DNA of 5,496 nt from Pseudomonadota bacterium (lineage in GTDB: Bacteria > Pseudomonadota > Gammaproteobacteria > Burkholderiales > Rhodocyclaceae): contig JAUPVD010000275.1 of the NCBI GenBank assembly GCA_030917225.1, positions 1-5,496 on the forward strand. The letters are read 5' to 3'. Below, one piece after another: positions 1 through 5,496 of this stretch. How positions within the stretch are numbered: the first letter of the stretch is position 1; every line of letters begins with the position of its first letter. Made by a program: the position numbers and the translations under genes. The notes under the pieces are model-generated. The model was not told the origin of the DNA and did no database searches. It saw nothing but the letters and a program-made list of their open reading frames with translations.

Positions 1-558
1 AAAAGCGCGGTCGATCTCGGGCGCGAACTGATCAATCGTTTCGGCAGCCTGAACCGGCTTTTTTCGGCGTCAATGGCTGATTTTGCCGCCGTCCCCGGCA
101 TGGGCGAAGCCAAGTACGCGCAATTGCAGGCGGTGCTTGAAATGGCCAAGCGGGCTTTGGGCGAACAACTCAGCGCCCGCGAATTGCTTTCGTCGCCGCA
201 GGCGGTGCGCGACTACTTGCGCCTGACCCTGGGCAACCGGCAACACGAGGTTTTTCTTGCCCTGTGGCTGGATGCCCAGAACCGATTGATCACCACTGAA
301 GAACTGTTTCGCGGCACGCTGACCCAGACCTCTGTTTATCCGCGCGAAGTGGTGAAGCGTGCTCTCGCTCACAACGCCGCAGCCGTGATCCTGGCCCACA
401 ATCATCCGTCCGGTGTGGCCGAACCTTCCGCTGCCGATGTGTCGCTGACCAAGGTTTTGAAGGATGCACTTAACCTGGTCGATGTGCGCCTGCTCGACCA
501 TTTCATCGTCGCCGGCACCACGCCGCCCCTGTCGCTGGCGGAGCGGGGGCGGGTGTAA
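1..558 (+). CDS. radC: RadC family JAMM/MPN-domain protein (5' end outside the window)
   Basis: The reading frame is open from base 1, so this is the last 185 residues; about 40 N-terminal residues are missing compared with the usual length near 220-225. The visible part starts in the helix-hairpin-helix region ([12 protein letters not shown], residues about 32-43) and continues into the MPN/JAMM domain. The metal-binding signature is intact: Glu83 in the RQHEV stretch, then AHNHPSG with His133 and His135, Ser137, and Asp146 in SAADVSLT. The end, LSLAERGRV, is typical of the family. The fold predicts a zinc metalloprotease or isopeptidase-like site, but the cellular role is uncertain: the old link to DNA repair in E. 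coli is disputed, and relatives occur on mobile elements. An in-frame ATG at base 73 is internal, because homology continues upstream of it. Family assignment is very secure. Confidence 0.95.
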   Translation, partial: KSAVDLGRELINRFGSLNRLFSASMADFAAVPGMGEAKYAQLQAVLEMAKRALGEQLSARELLSSPQAVRDYLRLTLGNRQHEVFLALWLDAQNRLITTEELFRGTLTQTSVYPREVVKRALAHNAAAVILAHNHPSGVAEPSAADVSLTKVLKDALNLVDVRLLDHFIVAGTTPPLSLAERGRV

Positions 559-630
559 GCATCTTGTTATGGCGTATTTTTTACCGGGCTTCTTTTGCAG
601 AGAGGCCTGGCAGTACCACCAAAAAATCAA

Positions 631-636
631 GGGAGG
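631..636 (+). promoter_or_regulatory. Strong ribosome binding site that sets the lipoprotein start
   Basis: GGGAGG lies 5 bases before the ATG at 642. It decides the start: the same frame is open further upstream from a TTG at 564, but that longer form would put 26 charged residues before the signal peptide and has no comparable site in front of it. Confidence 0.75.
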
Positions 637-641
637 AAAAT

Positions 642-1250
642 ATGCAATTTCTGGTTCGATTCATCGTTGTTGCCACACTGTCGCTGGGCATTGTCGGCTG
701 CGCTTCAAATCCCATGACCATGCAGTCCGTTGTTGAACCGGGGCAGGTCAAGCCGCTTCAACGCATGCTGATTGTGGCCAACGGAGATCTTTTCCCGGAT
801 GCGACAAAGACCGCTTTCTTTGTGCCGACGGTTGAATCGGTCAAGGCCATGCTCGCCGAATACGGGGTTGCCTCATGGTCGATCGAACTCAAGGGGAATG
901 CGCTGAACCCCTTCGATCAGGTAGCGAGTTACGCCAAGATGCTCGATGCACAGCATGTGCTTTTCCTGACCGTTGCGAATGTCAGCAGCTACGGCCCACG
1001 GAACGTTCCCGTCGAAAACAAGCAGCAACCGAGACTGATATCCGGATACGGCTATAGCTTCGCCATAGCGGAAATTGCCACTCGCCGGAACATCTGGAAG
1101 GGCGAATTGCGCTCCGGATCGGACTACAGCGGAAACGACAACGAAGTGCGTCAGGTCCAGGAAAAACTGCGGGAACACCTTGTTCGAACAGGCTTGCTGA
1201 CCAACGCAAGAAAATCGGGGCCGCAGGCACAAGCGGAAAAACAGAACTAG
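642..1250 (+). CDS. Predicted outer-membrane lipoprotein of unknown function
   Basis: A 202-residue protein. Residues 1-20 form a lipoprotein signal peptide: Arg6, a hydrophobic stretch (FIVVATLSLGIV) and a lipobox ending in GC with Cys20 as the lipidated residue. Residue 21 is Ala, not Asp, so Lol sorting to the outer membrane is expected. Cys20 is the only cysteine. The mature part looks alpha/beta: a predicted strand RMLIVANG (41-48), a helix (about 64-74), a strand HVLFLTVANV (105-114), an aromatic stretch SGYGYSFAIAEI (134-145) and a charged helix (167-182). The tail (190-202) is polar and probably disordered. The pattern loosely recalls small CsgG/LpoB-like envelope lipoproteins, but I recognise no specific family and assign no function. 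It sits 83 bases after radC, with no clear own promoter seen, and 187 bases before the CorC-family gene. Confidence 0.85.
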   Translation: MQFLVRFIVVATLSLGIVGCASNPMTMQSVVEPGQVKPLQRMLIVANGDLFPDATKTAFFVPTVESVKAMLAEYGVASWSIELKGNALNPFDQVASYAKMLDAQHVLFLTVANVSSYGPRNVPVENKQQPRLISGYGYSFAIAEIATRRNIWKGELRSGSDYSGNDNEVRQVQEKLREHLVRTGLLTNARKSGPQAQAEKQN

Positions 1251-1308
1251 CGGCGGTGGCCGGTGGCACGGACCCCCTGCTTTTGCAAGCTCAGGATCTG
1301 CCTGTCTC

Positions 1309-1328
1309 CGCCCCGCTCTAGCGGGGCG
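1309..1328 (+). terminator. GC-rich hairpin, possible terminator after the lipoprotein gene
   Basis: A perfect 8-base-pair stem (CGCCCCGC, 1309-1316, and GCGGGGCG, 1321-1328) with the loop TCTA. It lies 58 bases after the lipoprotein stop and before the promoter of the next gene, as expected for a terminator. The sequence after it (CAATCATTGTTCG) has no proper U-run, so it would be a weak or factor-assisted terminator, or only a structure that stabilises the 3' end. Confidence 0.4.
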
Positions 1329-1372
1329 CAATCATTGTTCGTATGTGGGTGTCAGGTTCGTTTAGACGCCCC

Positions 1373-1381
1373 TGCTACAAT
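1373..1381 (+). promoter_or_regulatory. Extended -10 promoter for the CorC-family gene
   Basis: TGCTACAAT combines the extended TG motif (1373-1374) with a good -10 hexamer TACAAT (1376-1381). No convincing -35 box is present 16-18 bases upstream (the best are poor, such as CAGGTT at 1353), which fits an extended -10 sigma-70 type promoter. Transcription would start near 1388 and give a leader of about 50 bases before the ATG at 1438. Confidence 0.5.
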
Positions 1382-1398
1382 CAATCTATCTCAACACC

Positions 1399-1432
1399 GA
1401 AACCGCGCGCCTTTCTGGCGAGGGGCGGTTTC
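1399..1432 (+). promoter_or_regulatory. Leader hairpin overlapping the ribosome binding site of the CorC-family gene
   Basis: GAAACCGC (1399-1406) and GCGGTTTC (1425-1432) form a perfect 8-base-pair outer stem. Inside it CGCC (1408-1411) and GGCG (1417-1420) form a second 4-base-pair stem around the loop TTTCT. The only plausible ribosome binding site, AGGGG at 1421-1425, lies next to and partly within the 3' arm, and the ATG follows 5 bases after the stem. Folding could therefore limit translation. This is a structural reading by eye; no energy was calculated. Confidence 0.4.
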
Positions 1433-1437
1433 TCCAT

Positions 1438-2742
1438 ATGGATATAGCGTTAATCTTTTTGCTGATTCTCATCAATGGCCTTTTCGCCATGTCCGAGATC
1501 GCTGTCGTTTCATCCCGCAAAGCCAGGCTCCAGAATCTGGCTGATGACGGCAGTCTGGGAGCCGAAGCCGCACTCTCCCTGCATCAAGAGCCCGCAAGTT
1601 TTTTCTCCACTATCCAGGTTGGTATCACCTCTGTCGGCATTCTCAGCGGTGCTATTGGCGAGGCCGCCATTGCTGATCCGCTGGCCGCGTGGCTGGGCGG
1701 TATTCCGCTACTGGCGCCTTACGCAAAAGGCGTGGCATTGACGATCACGGTCGTTTGTCTGACTTATTTTTCAGTGGTTGTTGGTGAGTTGGTGCCAAAG
1801 CGCTTGGCCATGCTTGCCCCCGAGGGAATCGCCTCCCTGATTGCCCGGCCGATGATCGTGCTGGCCCGGATCACGCATCCGCTGGTCGTCATCCTGTCGG
1901 GCTCCAGCGCGGCGATCCTGCGGCTCATAGGGGCTCGCAGCAAGGAAGACCCCCCGGTTACCGACGACGAGATCAATGTCCTCATGGAGCAGGGGGCAGA
2001 AGCTGGCGTATTCCATGAGAGCGAACAGGAGCTTGTCTCCAATGTGCTGCGGCTCGATGAGCAGCGCATCGCCGCCATCATGACACCACGGCGCGACATG
2101 TTCGTGGTCGATCTTGACGAGGACGAAGATACCGTCCGGCAGCGCATCGTCGATACCGAATATTCCCGACTCGTGGTTTGTCGCGACGGTCTGGAGCATA
2201 TCCTCGGCATCCTGCAGACCGGTGACCTGCTCAAGAAGGCCGTGCCCGGCCACTGCATTACGGCCGCCGACGTCGAGTCGGTGCTGCACCCGCCGCTCTA
2301 CGTTCCGGAATCGGTGACCACCACACAACTTCTGGAAAGTTTCCGGCGCGCCCGTCTCCAGTTCGCTCTGATTGTCGATGAATACGGTGAGGTACAGGGC
2401 CTGGTCACCTTGACCGATGTGCTGGCTTCCATCGTCGGTGAATTGTCGGTGCCGGAAGCGCCCGAAGATCGGGACATGGCGCAGCGTGAAGATGGCTCCT
2501 GGCTGGTCGATGGCGACGTTGGTATCGAGCGCCTCAAGTCCGTCCTTGATATCGCCGATGAGCTGCCGGGGGAAGAGGAGCACAACTTCCACACACTGGG
2601 CGGCTTCATCATGCATGCACTTGGGCGAATCCCTTCGCCGACAGACCATTTCGAAGCCGACGGCTGGCGATTCGAGGTGATGGACATGGATGGCAACCGG
2701 GTTGATAAGGTATTGATCTCTCTGGTTGTCCGGCCTGCCTGA
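1438..2742 (+). CDS. CNNM/CorC-family membrane protein (DUF21, two CBS domains, CorC_HlyC)
   Basis: A complete 434-residue inner-membrane protein of the hemolysin-like HlyC/CorC group, related to CNNM/CorC proteins implicated in magnesium or cobalt efflux and metal tolerance. Residues 1-165 are the DUF21 (CNNM) transmembrane domain, with the signatures NGLFAMSEIAVVS (13-25), FSTIQVGIT (56-64) and GELVPKRLA (116-124). Residues about 212-270 and 280-336 are the paired CBS domains, including MTPRRDM (215-221) and DEYGEVQGLVTLTDVL (314-329), which in relatives bind adenine nucleotides. Residues about 350-432 are the CorC_HlyC transporter-associated domain, with SWLVDGD, TLGGFIMHALGRIP (386-399) and FEVMDMDGNRVDKV. 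The length fits the full-length membrane subfamily, unlike soluble CorC of about 290 residues. Transported ion and direction cannot be read from the sequence; the old 'hemolysin' name should not be taken as function. Start chosen at ATG 1438 because DUF21 begins right there; the ribosome binding site is modest (AGGGG at 1421). Confidence 0.93.
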   Translation: MDIALIFLLILINGLFAMSEIAVVSSRKARLQNLADDGSLGAEAALSLHQEPASFFSTIQVGITSVGILSGAIGEAAIADPLAAWLGGIPLLAPYAKGVALTITVVCLTYFSVVVGELVPKRLAMLAPEGIASLIARPMIVLARITHPLVVILSGSSAAILRLIGARSKEDPPVTDDEINVLMEQGAEAGVFHESEQELVSNVLRLDEQRIAAIMTPRRDMFVVDLDEDEDTVRQRIVDTEYSRLVVCRDGLEHILGILQTGDLLKKAVPGHCITAADVESVLHPPLYVPESVTTTQLLESFRRARLQFALIVDEYGEVQGLVTLTDVLASIVGELSVPEAPEDRDMAQREDGSWLVDGDVGIERLKSVLDIADELPGEEEHNFHTLGGFIMHALGRIPSPTDHFEADGWRFEVMDMDGNRVDKVLISLVVRPA

Positions 2743-2771
2743 ATGGCCACTTGACGTCGGGCGCCTGCTGC

Positions 2772-4484
2772 TTATCCCCGAGGCGACAGCATGGCTCGCA
2801 GGTCGATCAGCCCTTTCGGCGCGCTGGGGTCACCGACCAGCAGCGGGCGTTCCTTGAATTTCGCATTGACCAGACTCTTGCTCGGGTCGAATCCCTCAAA
2901 GCTCAAACCGACGAGATCAGCCCAGGTGTGGATGAAGTGCGAGGTCTGGTAGAGGCGCCCCTGCTGCTCGTCGAAGCGGCGCGGATGCTGGGCTTTCCAT
3001 TGCTCGGAAGCCCACGTGATGAAGGGCACCGTATACATTGGCGGGGTCGGTTTCGCTTCGCTGCGACCGACAAAGTTGTGCTCCGGCGAGTCGTAGACGT
3101 CTTCGCCATGATCGGCAAAGTAAACGAACATCGCATTGTTCTTCGCCGAATCCAGTGATTCGATCAGGCTGGAGACGACGTGGTCGTTGTAAAGCACGGC
3201 GTTGTCGTACTGGTTGATCATCGGCTGCTTGGCGTCGGTGGCCCAGTCGGGCAGGCCGGTCCCATCCTTGAAGGCAGCGAATTCCGGTGGGTAGCGGTAT
3301 TCGTAGCGCATGTGGGCGCCGAGCAGGTGCACGATGATGAACCGCCGCTCGGCACCATCCTCCAGAATTTTCTTGAATGGGGCGAGCACGTTGCCGTCGA
3401 ACTGGTAGGAGTTCTGTGAACGGCTGTGGTTCAGGTAGACCTGTTCGTCCGTCTGCTGCGAGAAGTTGGTCAGCATCGTGTTACGCTGGGTCAGCGTTTG
3501 CTGATTGGTGATCCAGTAGGTCTTGTAGCCAGCCTGCTTCATGATGTTCATCAGTGAGGGCTTGGTCAGGTACAGGTTCGGCTCTTCCTGGTCGGCAAAG
3601 GTCAGCGCTTGCTGCAGGGTTTCGATGGTGTAGGGGCGGGAAGCAACGACGCCGTTGAACACCGAGAGCCGGTCGCGCATTGCATCGAGCTTCGGTGTCG
3701 TCTTGCGGACATAACCGTAGAGACTCATGTGCTGCCGGTTGGTCGATTCGCCGATGACCAGCACCAGCGTTGCCGGTTTGCCGGCATTGGCGTCGCGCAG
3801 ATCGCCGATCGGCGGAATCTTCCTGTTGTCTTCGAGCAGGGCCTGCATCTGCGCCAACTGCGTCTGGTATCTGAAATAGCCGATCACGAACTGCCAGGGA
3901 ACCGCCGGTTCCATGCGATTGAAGATGCTCTCGGAGACCTGCTCGGCAGAAAGCGAACGCTTGCGCGCGGTCTTCAGGGTTGCCGGCATCAACAGGGCGA
4001 CGGTGATCAGCACGACCACTATCCATCTGGCCGCGCTCGGCATCGCCAGCGGGCGCACGCGTCGCCAAAGCCACCAGGCGCCGGTGGTATATGCCAGCAG
4101 GGCGGGGATCATCCACCAGACGAAATAGTGGCCAATGTACTCGTTGGCTTCGGCCGGGTTCGAATCGAAGATGATGAACAGGACGCTCTGCGAGAACTCC
4201 TGGCGGTAGATCGCGAAGTAGCCGAGGTTGATCAGCGAAAAGCCCCACAGCACGACACCAAGAACCGCGGTGATGGCGCGCGTGCGCTGCGGAAGGAGCA
4301 GCAGCGGGATGAGCCACAGGGCGCTGAAGATGAAGCCCTGGCGGAACGGGAAAAATCCGGTTGCACCAGCAATCTGCAGCAGCGAGTGAGTGACGCCGGA
4401 GAAATACCAGAAGAACAGGTAGGCCCAGCCGAGGCCGCGCCAGTCGATACGATTCAGCTTGCCGAGCGTTGCAGCAACAGTCAT
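2772..4484 (-). CDS. cptA: CptA-like lipopolysaccharide phosphoethanolamine transferase
   Basis: A complete 570-residue inner-membrane enzyme expected to move phosphoethanolamine from phosphatidylethanolamine onto lipopolysaccharide on the periplasmic side. Five membrane segments are visible at about residues 19-40, 49-65, 69-93, 119-140 and 152-170, followed by a periplasmic sulfatase-like domain (about 236-560). It matches the CptA/EptC (YijP) branch closely from memory: EFSQSVLF (96-103), MEPAVPWQF (191-199), VIGESTNRQHMSLYGY (243-258), SRPYTIETLQQALTF (282-296), YKTYWITNQQT (320-330) and YFADHGEDVYDSPEHN (455-470). By analogy with EptA, Glu246, Asp458 and His459 should bind zinc, Thr286 should be the nucleophile and His391 and His469 should help bind lipid or metal. 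In Salmonella CptA modifies the heptose I phosphate of the core; the exact acceptor here is inferred. The start at 4484 gives the same N-terminal length as E. coli CptA, though the ribosome binding site is weak. It follows the kinase gene and carries a PmrA/BqsR-like box in front. Confidence 0.93.
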   Translation of the reverse strand: MTVAATLGKLNRIDWRGLGWAYLFFWYFSGVTHSLLQIAGATGFFPFRQGFIFSALWLIPLLLLPQRTRAITAVLGVVLWGFSLINLGYFAIYRQEFSQSVLFIIFDSNPAEANEYIGHYFVWWMIPALLAYTTGAWWLWRRVRPLAMPSAARWIVVVLITVALLMPATLKTARKRSLSAEQVSESIFNRMEPAVPWQFVIGYFRYQTQLAQMQALLEDNRKIPPIGDLRDANAGKPATLVLVIGESTNRQHMSLYGYVRKTTPKLDAMRDRLSVFNGVVASRPYTIETLQQALTFADQEEPNLYLTKPSLMNIMKQAGYKTYWITNQQTLTQRNTMLTNFSQQTDEQVYLNHSRSQNSYQFDGNVLAPFKKILEDGAERRFIIVHLLGAHMRYEYRYPPEFAAFKDGTGLPDWATDAKQPMINQYDNAVLYNDHVVSSLIESLDSAKNNAMFVYFADHGEDVYDSPEHNFVGRSEAKPTPPMYTVPFITWASEQWKAQHPRRFDEQQGRLYQTSHFIHTWADLVGLSFEGFDPSKSLVNAKFKERPLLVGDPSAPKGLIDLRAMLSPRG

Positions 4485-4523
4485 TCAGTGGGACTTTCGG
4501 GAAATTGTGCCAGCGGGGCCGCT

Positions 4524-4541
4524 CGGCAGTGCCGGCAGTGT
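4524..4541. repeat. Two tandem 9-base units in the cptA upstream region
   Basis: CGGCAGTGC (4524-4532) is followed directly by CGGCAGTGT (4533-4541), eight of nine bases identical. It lies between the putative regulator box and the cptA start. It may be an additional binding site, a small slippage product, or chance in GC-rich sequence. Confidence 0.4.
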
Positions 4542-4552
4542 GGGGTTTGAAC

Positions 4553-4569
4553 CTTAATGGGTGCTTAAG
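4553..4569 (-). promoter_or_regulatory. PmrA/BqsR-type response-regulator box upstream of cptA
   Basis: Read in the direction of cptA (minus strand) the site is CTTAAGCACCCATTAAG, a perfect TTAAG-N6-TTAAG direct repeat. On the plus strand it reads CTTAAT-N5-CTTAAG. The first form matches the pattern described for BqsR/CarR in Pseudomonas, and the second the PmrA box (YTTAAK-N5-YTTAAK) of enteric bacteria. The box lies 68 bases before the cptA ATG and 19 bases after the kinase stop codon, and it is an AT-rich island in GC-rich surroundings. No good -10 lies at the usual distance; the best is CACAAT on the minus strand (4504-4509), about 43 bases downstream. Binding and regulator identity are inferred. 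Confidence 0.6.
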
Positions 4570-4588
4570 TTTCTGCGAAGGCGCACAA

Positions 4589-5496
4589 CTAGCAACCGTA
4601 ACACCAGCGCAAGCGAGCGGCAAAGCCGCCGTCGACGATATTTTCGATCTCCAGCCGCGCACCGTGCAACTCGGCGATGCGGTTGACGATGGCCAGCCCA
4701 AGGCCGCTGCCTTCGGCAGTGACGTCGCGGCCGCGGTAGAAACGCTCAACCAGCCGGGGCAGCTCTTCGGCCGGCACGCCGGGGCCGTTGTCGCTGACCG
4801 TCAGCAGCGGCACGCCGTGTTCGACGGTGGCGCTGACGGTGATCCTGCCCTGCTCCGGGGCGTAGCGCAGGGCGTTATCGATCAGGTTGCGCAGTGCTGC
4901 GCCGAGCAGGTCGCGGTCGCCGCTGATTTCCAGCGTCGGCTCCGGGGTGAGCAGTGTCAGGGATTGCTGTCGGGTAGCAGCCGTTGCCTGTGCGTCTTCC
5001 ACCGCCATTTCCGCCAGATCGGCCAGGTTGACGGGCTGCGGATCGGGCAGGCGCACGACCGGATCGAGCCGGGCCAGCCGCAGCAACTGTTCGACCAGGC
5101 GGGTGGCACGGTCGGCACCGGCCAGCACCTTGCCCAGCGCATGCTGGTGTTCGACGGGGTCGCGCGTGGCCATGGCCACCTGCGCCTGCACCTTCAACGC
5201 CGCGAGCGGCGTCCGCAGTTCGTGTGCAGCATCGGCAGTAAAGCGCCGTTCGTTGTCCAGGGTGGCCGAAAGCCGGCCGAGCAGGCGGTTGAGCGCACTG
5301 ACCAGCGGCTGGGCTTCCAGCGGTGCGGTCGCCGGTGCCAGCAGTGAAAGGTTTTCCGGTGAGCGTGTGGCCACATCGTCGGCCAGGTCGTCCAGCGGCT
5401 TGAGCCCGCGCCGGACAGAGTAGTAGATGAGAATGATCAGCAGCGGCAGCAGCACACCAAGCGGCAATACCGTTTTCGTGGCAATTTCCAGTGCCT
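4589..5496 (-). CDS. Two-component sensor histidine kinase, QseC/PmrB type (N-terminus outside the window)
   Basis: The frame is open to the right edge, so 301 C-terminal residues are visible and the first membrane segment and most of the periplasmic sensor domain are missing. The visible part holds the second membrane helix (about residues 9-26, PLGVLLPLLIILIYY), a HAMP-type linker starting at RRGLKPLDDLADDVA (about 28-75), the dimerisation and phosphorylation helix with the H box AAHELRTPL (phospho-acceptor His91), and the ATPase domain: N box NLIDNALRYAP (203-213), G1 box DNGPGVP (235-241), F box ERFYRG (250-255) and G2 box GSGLGLAI (262-269). All catalytic boxes are intact. The RGLKPL and PENLSLL linker style points to the QseC/PmrB subgroup, whose partner regulators are OmpR-type; that gene is expected just outside the right edge. 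The protein ends in RWCYGC, an unusual terminal CxxC. An internal TTG at 5467 is not the start. The ligand sensed cannot be judged because the sensor domain is absent. Confidence 0.92.
   Translation of the reverse strand, partial: ALEIATKTVLPLGVLLPLLIILIYYSVRRGLKPLDDLADDVATRSPENLSLLAPATAPLEAQPLVSALNRLLGRLSATLDNERRFTADAAHELRTPLAALKVQAQVAMATRDPVEHQHALGKVLAGADRATRLVEQLLRLARLDPVVRLPDPQPVNLADLAEMAVEDAQATAATRQQSLTLLTPEPTLEISGDRDLLGAALRNLIDNALRYAPEQGRITVSATVEHGVPLLTVSDNGPGVPAEELPRLVERFYRGRDVTAEGSGLGLAIVNRIAELHGARLEIENIVDGGFAARLRWCYGC

Noticed and set aside
523..552. Inverted repeat CCGCCCC / GGGGCGG at the end of radC as a possible terminator
   Set aside because: It lies inside the coding sequence with a 16-base loop, and no U-run follows it; the T-rich stretch is more than 20 bases away.
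70..630. Minus-strand open frame of 186 codons antisense to radC
   Set aside because: It overlaps the conserved JAMM domain coding region on the opposite strand, and its translation shows no motif.
564..641. Longer lipoprotein form starting at TTG 564, and a possible promoter TTGTTA in the same place
   Set aside because: The longer form would bury the signal peptide behind 26 charged residues, while ATG 642 has a strong ribosome binding site. TTGTTA has no acceptable -10 at 16-18 bases.
1771..2649. Minus-strand open frame of 292 codons antisense to the CorC-family gene
   Set aside because: The CorC-family protein is conserved over the entire region, and the antisense product has no recognisable feature.
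2743..2781. Possible bidirectional terminator between the converging CorC-family and cptA genes
   Set aside because: Only a 5-base-pair stem (TCGGG/CCCGA) with a 15-base loop can be formed and there is no U-run on either side, so it is not supportable.
3609..4550. Plus-strand open frame of 313 codons antisense to cptA
   Set aside because: cptA is unambiguous across this whole span, and the antisense translation is rich in Arg, Gln and His with no membrane segment or motif and no ribosome binding site.
3481..4749. Minus-strand open frame of 422 codons overlapping cptA and the 3' end of the kinase gene
   Set aside because: It is in another frame of two well-supported genes on the same strand, its translation is low-complexity and rich in Arg, Ala and Pro, and it shows no domain motif. 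It is a shadow caused by GC-rich codon use.
4469..5347. Plus-strand open frame of 292 codons antisense to the kinase, which also spans the TTAAG box
   Set aside because: It starts at a TTG before the box, so the box could not serve as its promoter, and its translation is Gln- and Gly-rich shadow sequence opposite intact kinase motifs.

Overview
The window is chromosomal, GC-rich sequence that looks like a betaproteobacterium. A member of the Rhodocyclaceae such as a Dechloromonas relative is my inference, based on codon use, a TGCTACAAT-type promoter and the style of the proteins; it was not tested by database search. Five protein-coding genes fill almost all of it. No mobile element, CRISPR array, tRNA or rRNA is visible, and there is no gene-free stretch over 300 bases.

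Left part, plus strand. The 3' end of radC (JAMM/MPN-domain protein) enters from the left edge. A small predicted outer-membrane lipoprotein of unknown function follows, with a strong ribosome binding site. A 187-base gap then holds a GC-rich hairpin (possible terminator), an extended -10 promoter and a leader hairpin that overlaps the ribosome binding site. After it comes a complete CNNM/CorC-family membrane protein (DUF21, two CBS domains, CorC_HlyC domain).

Right part, minus strand. A sensor histidine kinase of the QseC/PmrB type is cut by the right edge. It is followed, after 104 bases, by a complete cptA-like lipopolysaccharide phosphoethanolamine transferase. cptA converges on the CorC-family gene with only 29 bases between the stop codons.

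The most interesting point is the kinase-cptA gap. It contains a perfect TTAAG-N6-TTAAG direct repeat (CTTAAT-N5-CTTAAG on the other strand), the binding pattern known for PmrA/BqsR-type response regulators. The inferred logic is that the kinase and an unseen partner regulator, probably encoded just beyond the right edge, sense envelope stress, metal or cationic peptide, and control cptA to add phosphoethanolamine to the lipopolysaccharide. All gene families here are known, and I did not find evidence of an undescribed system. The regulatory wiring and the unidentified lipoprotein are the parts worth a second look.
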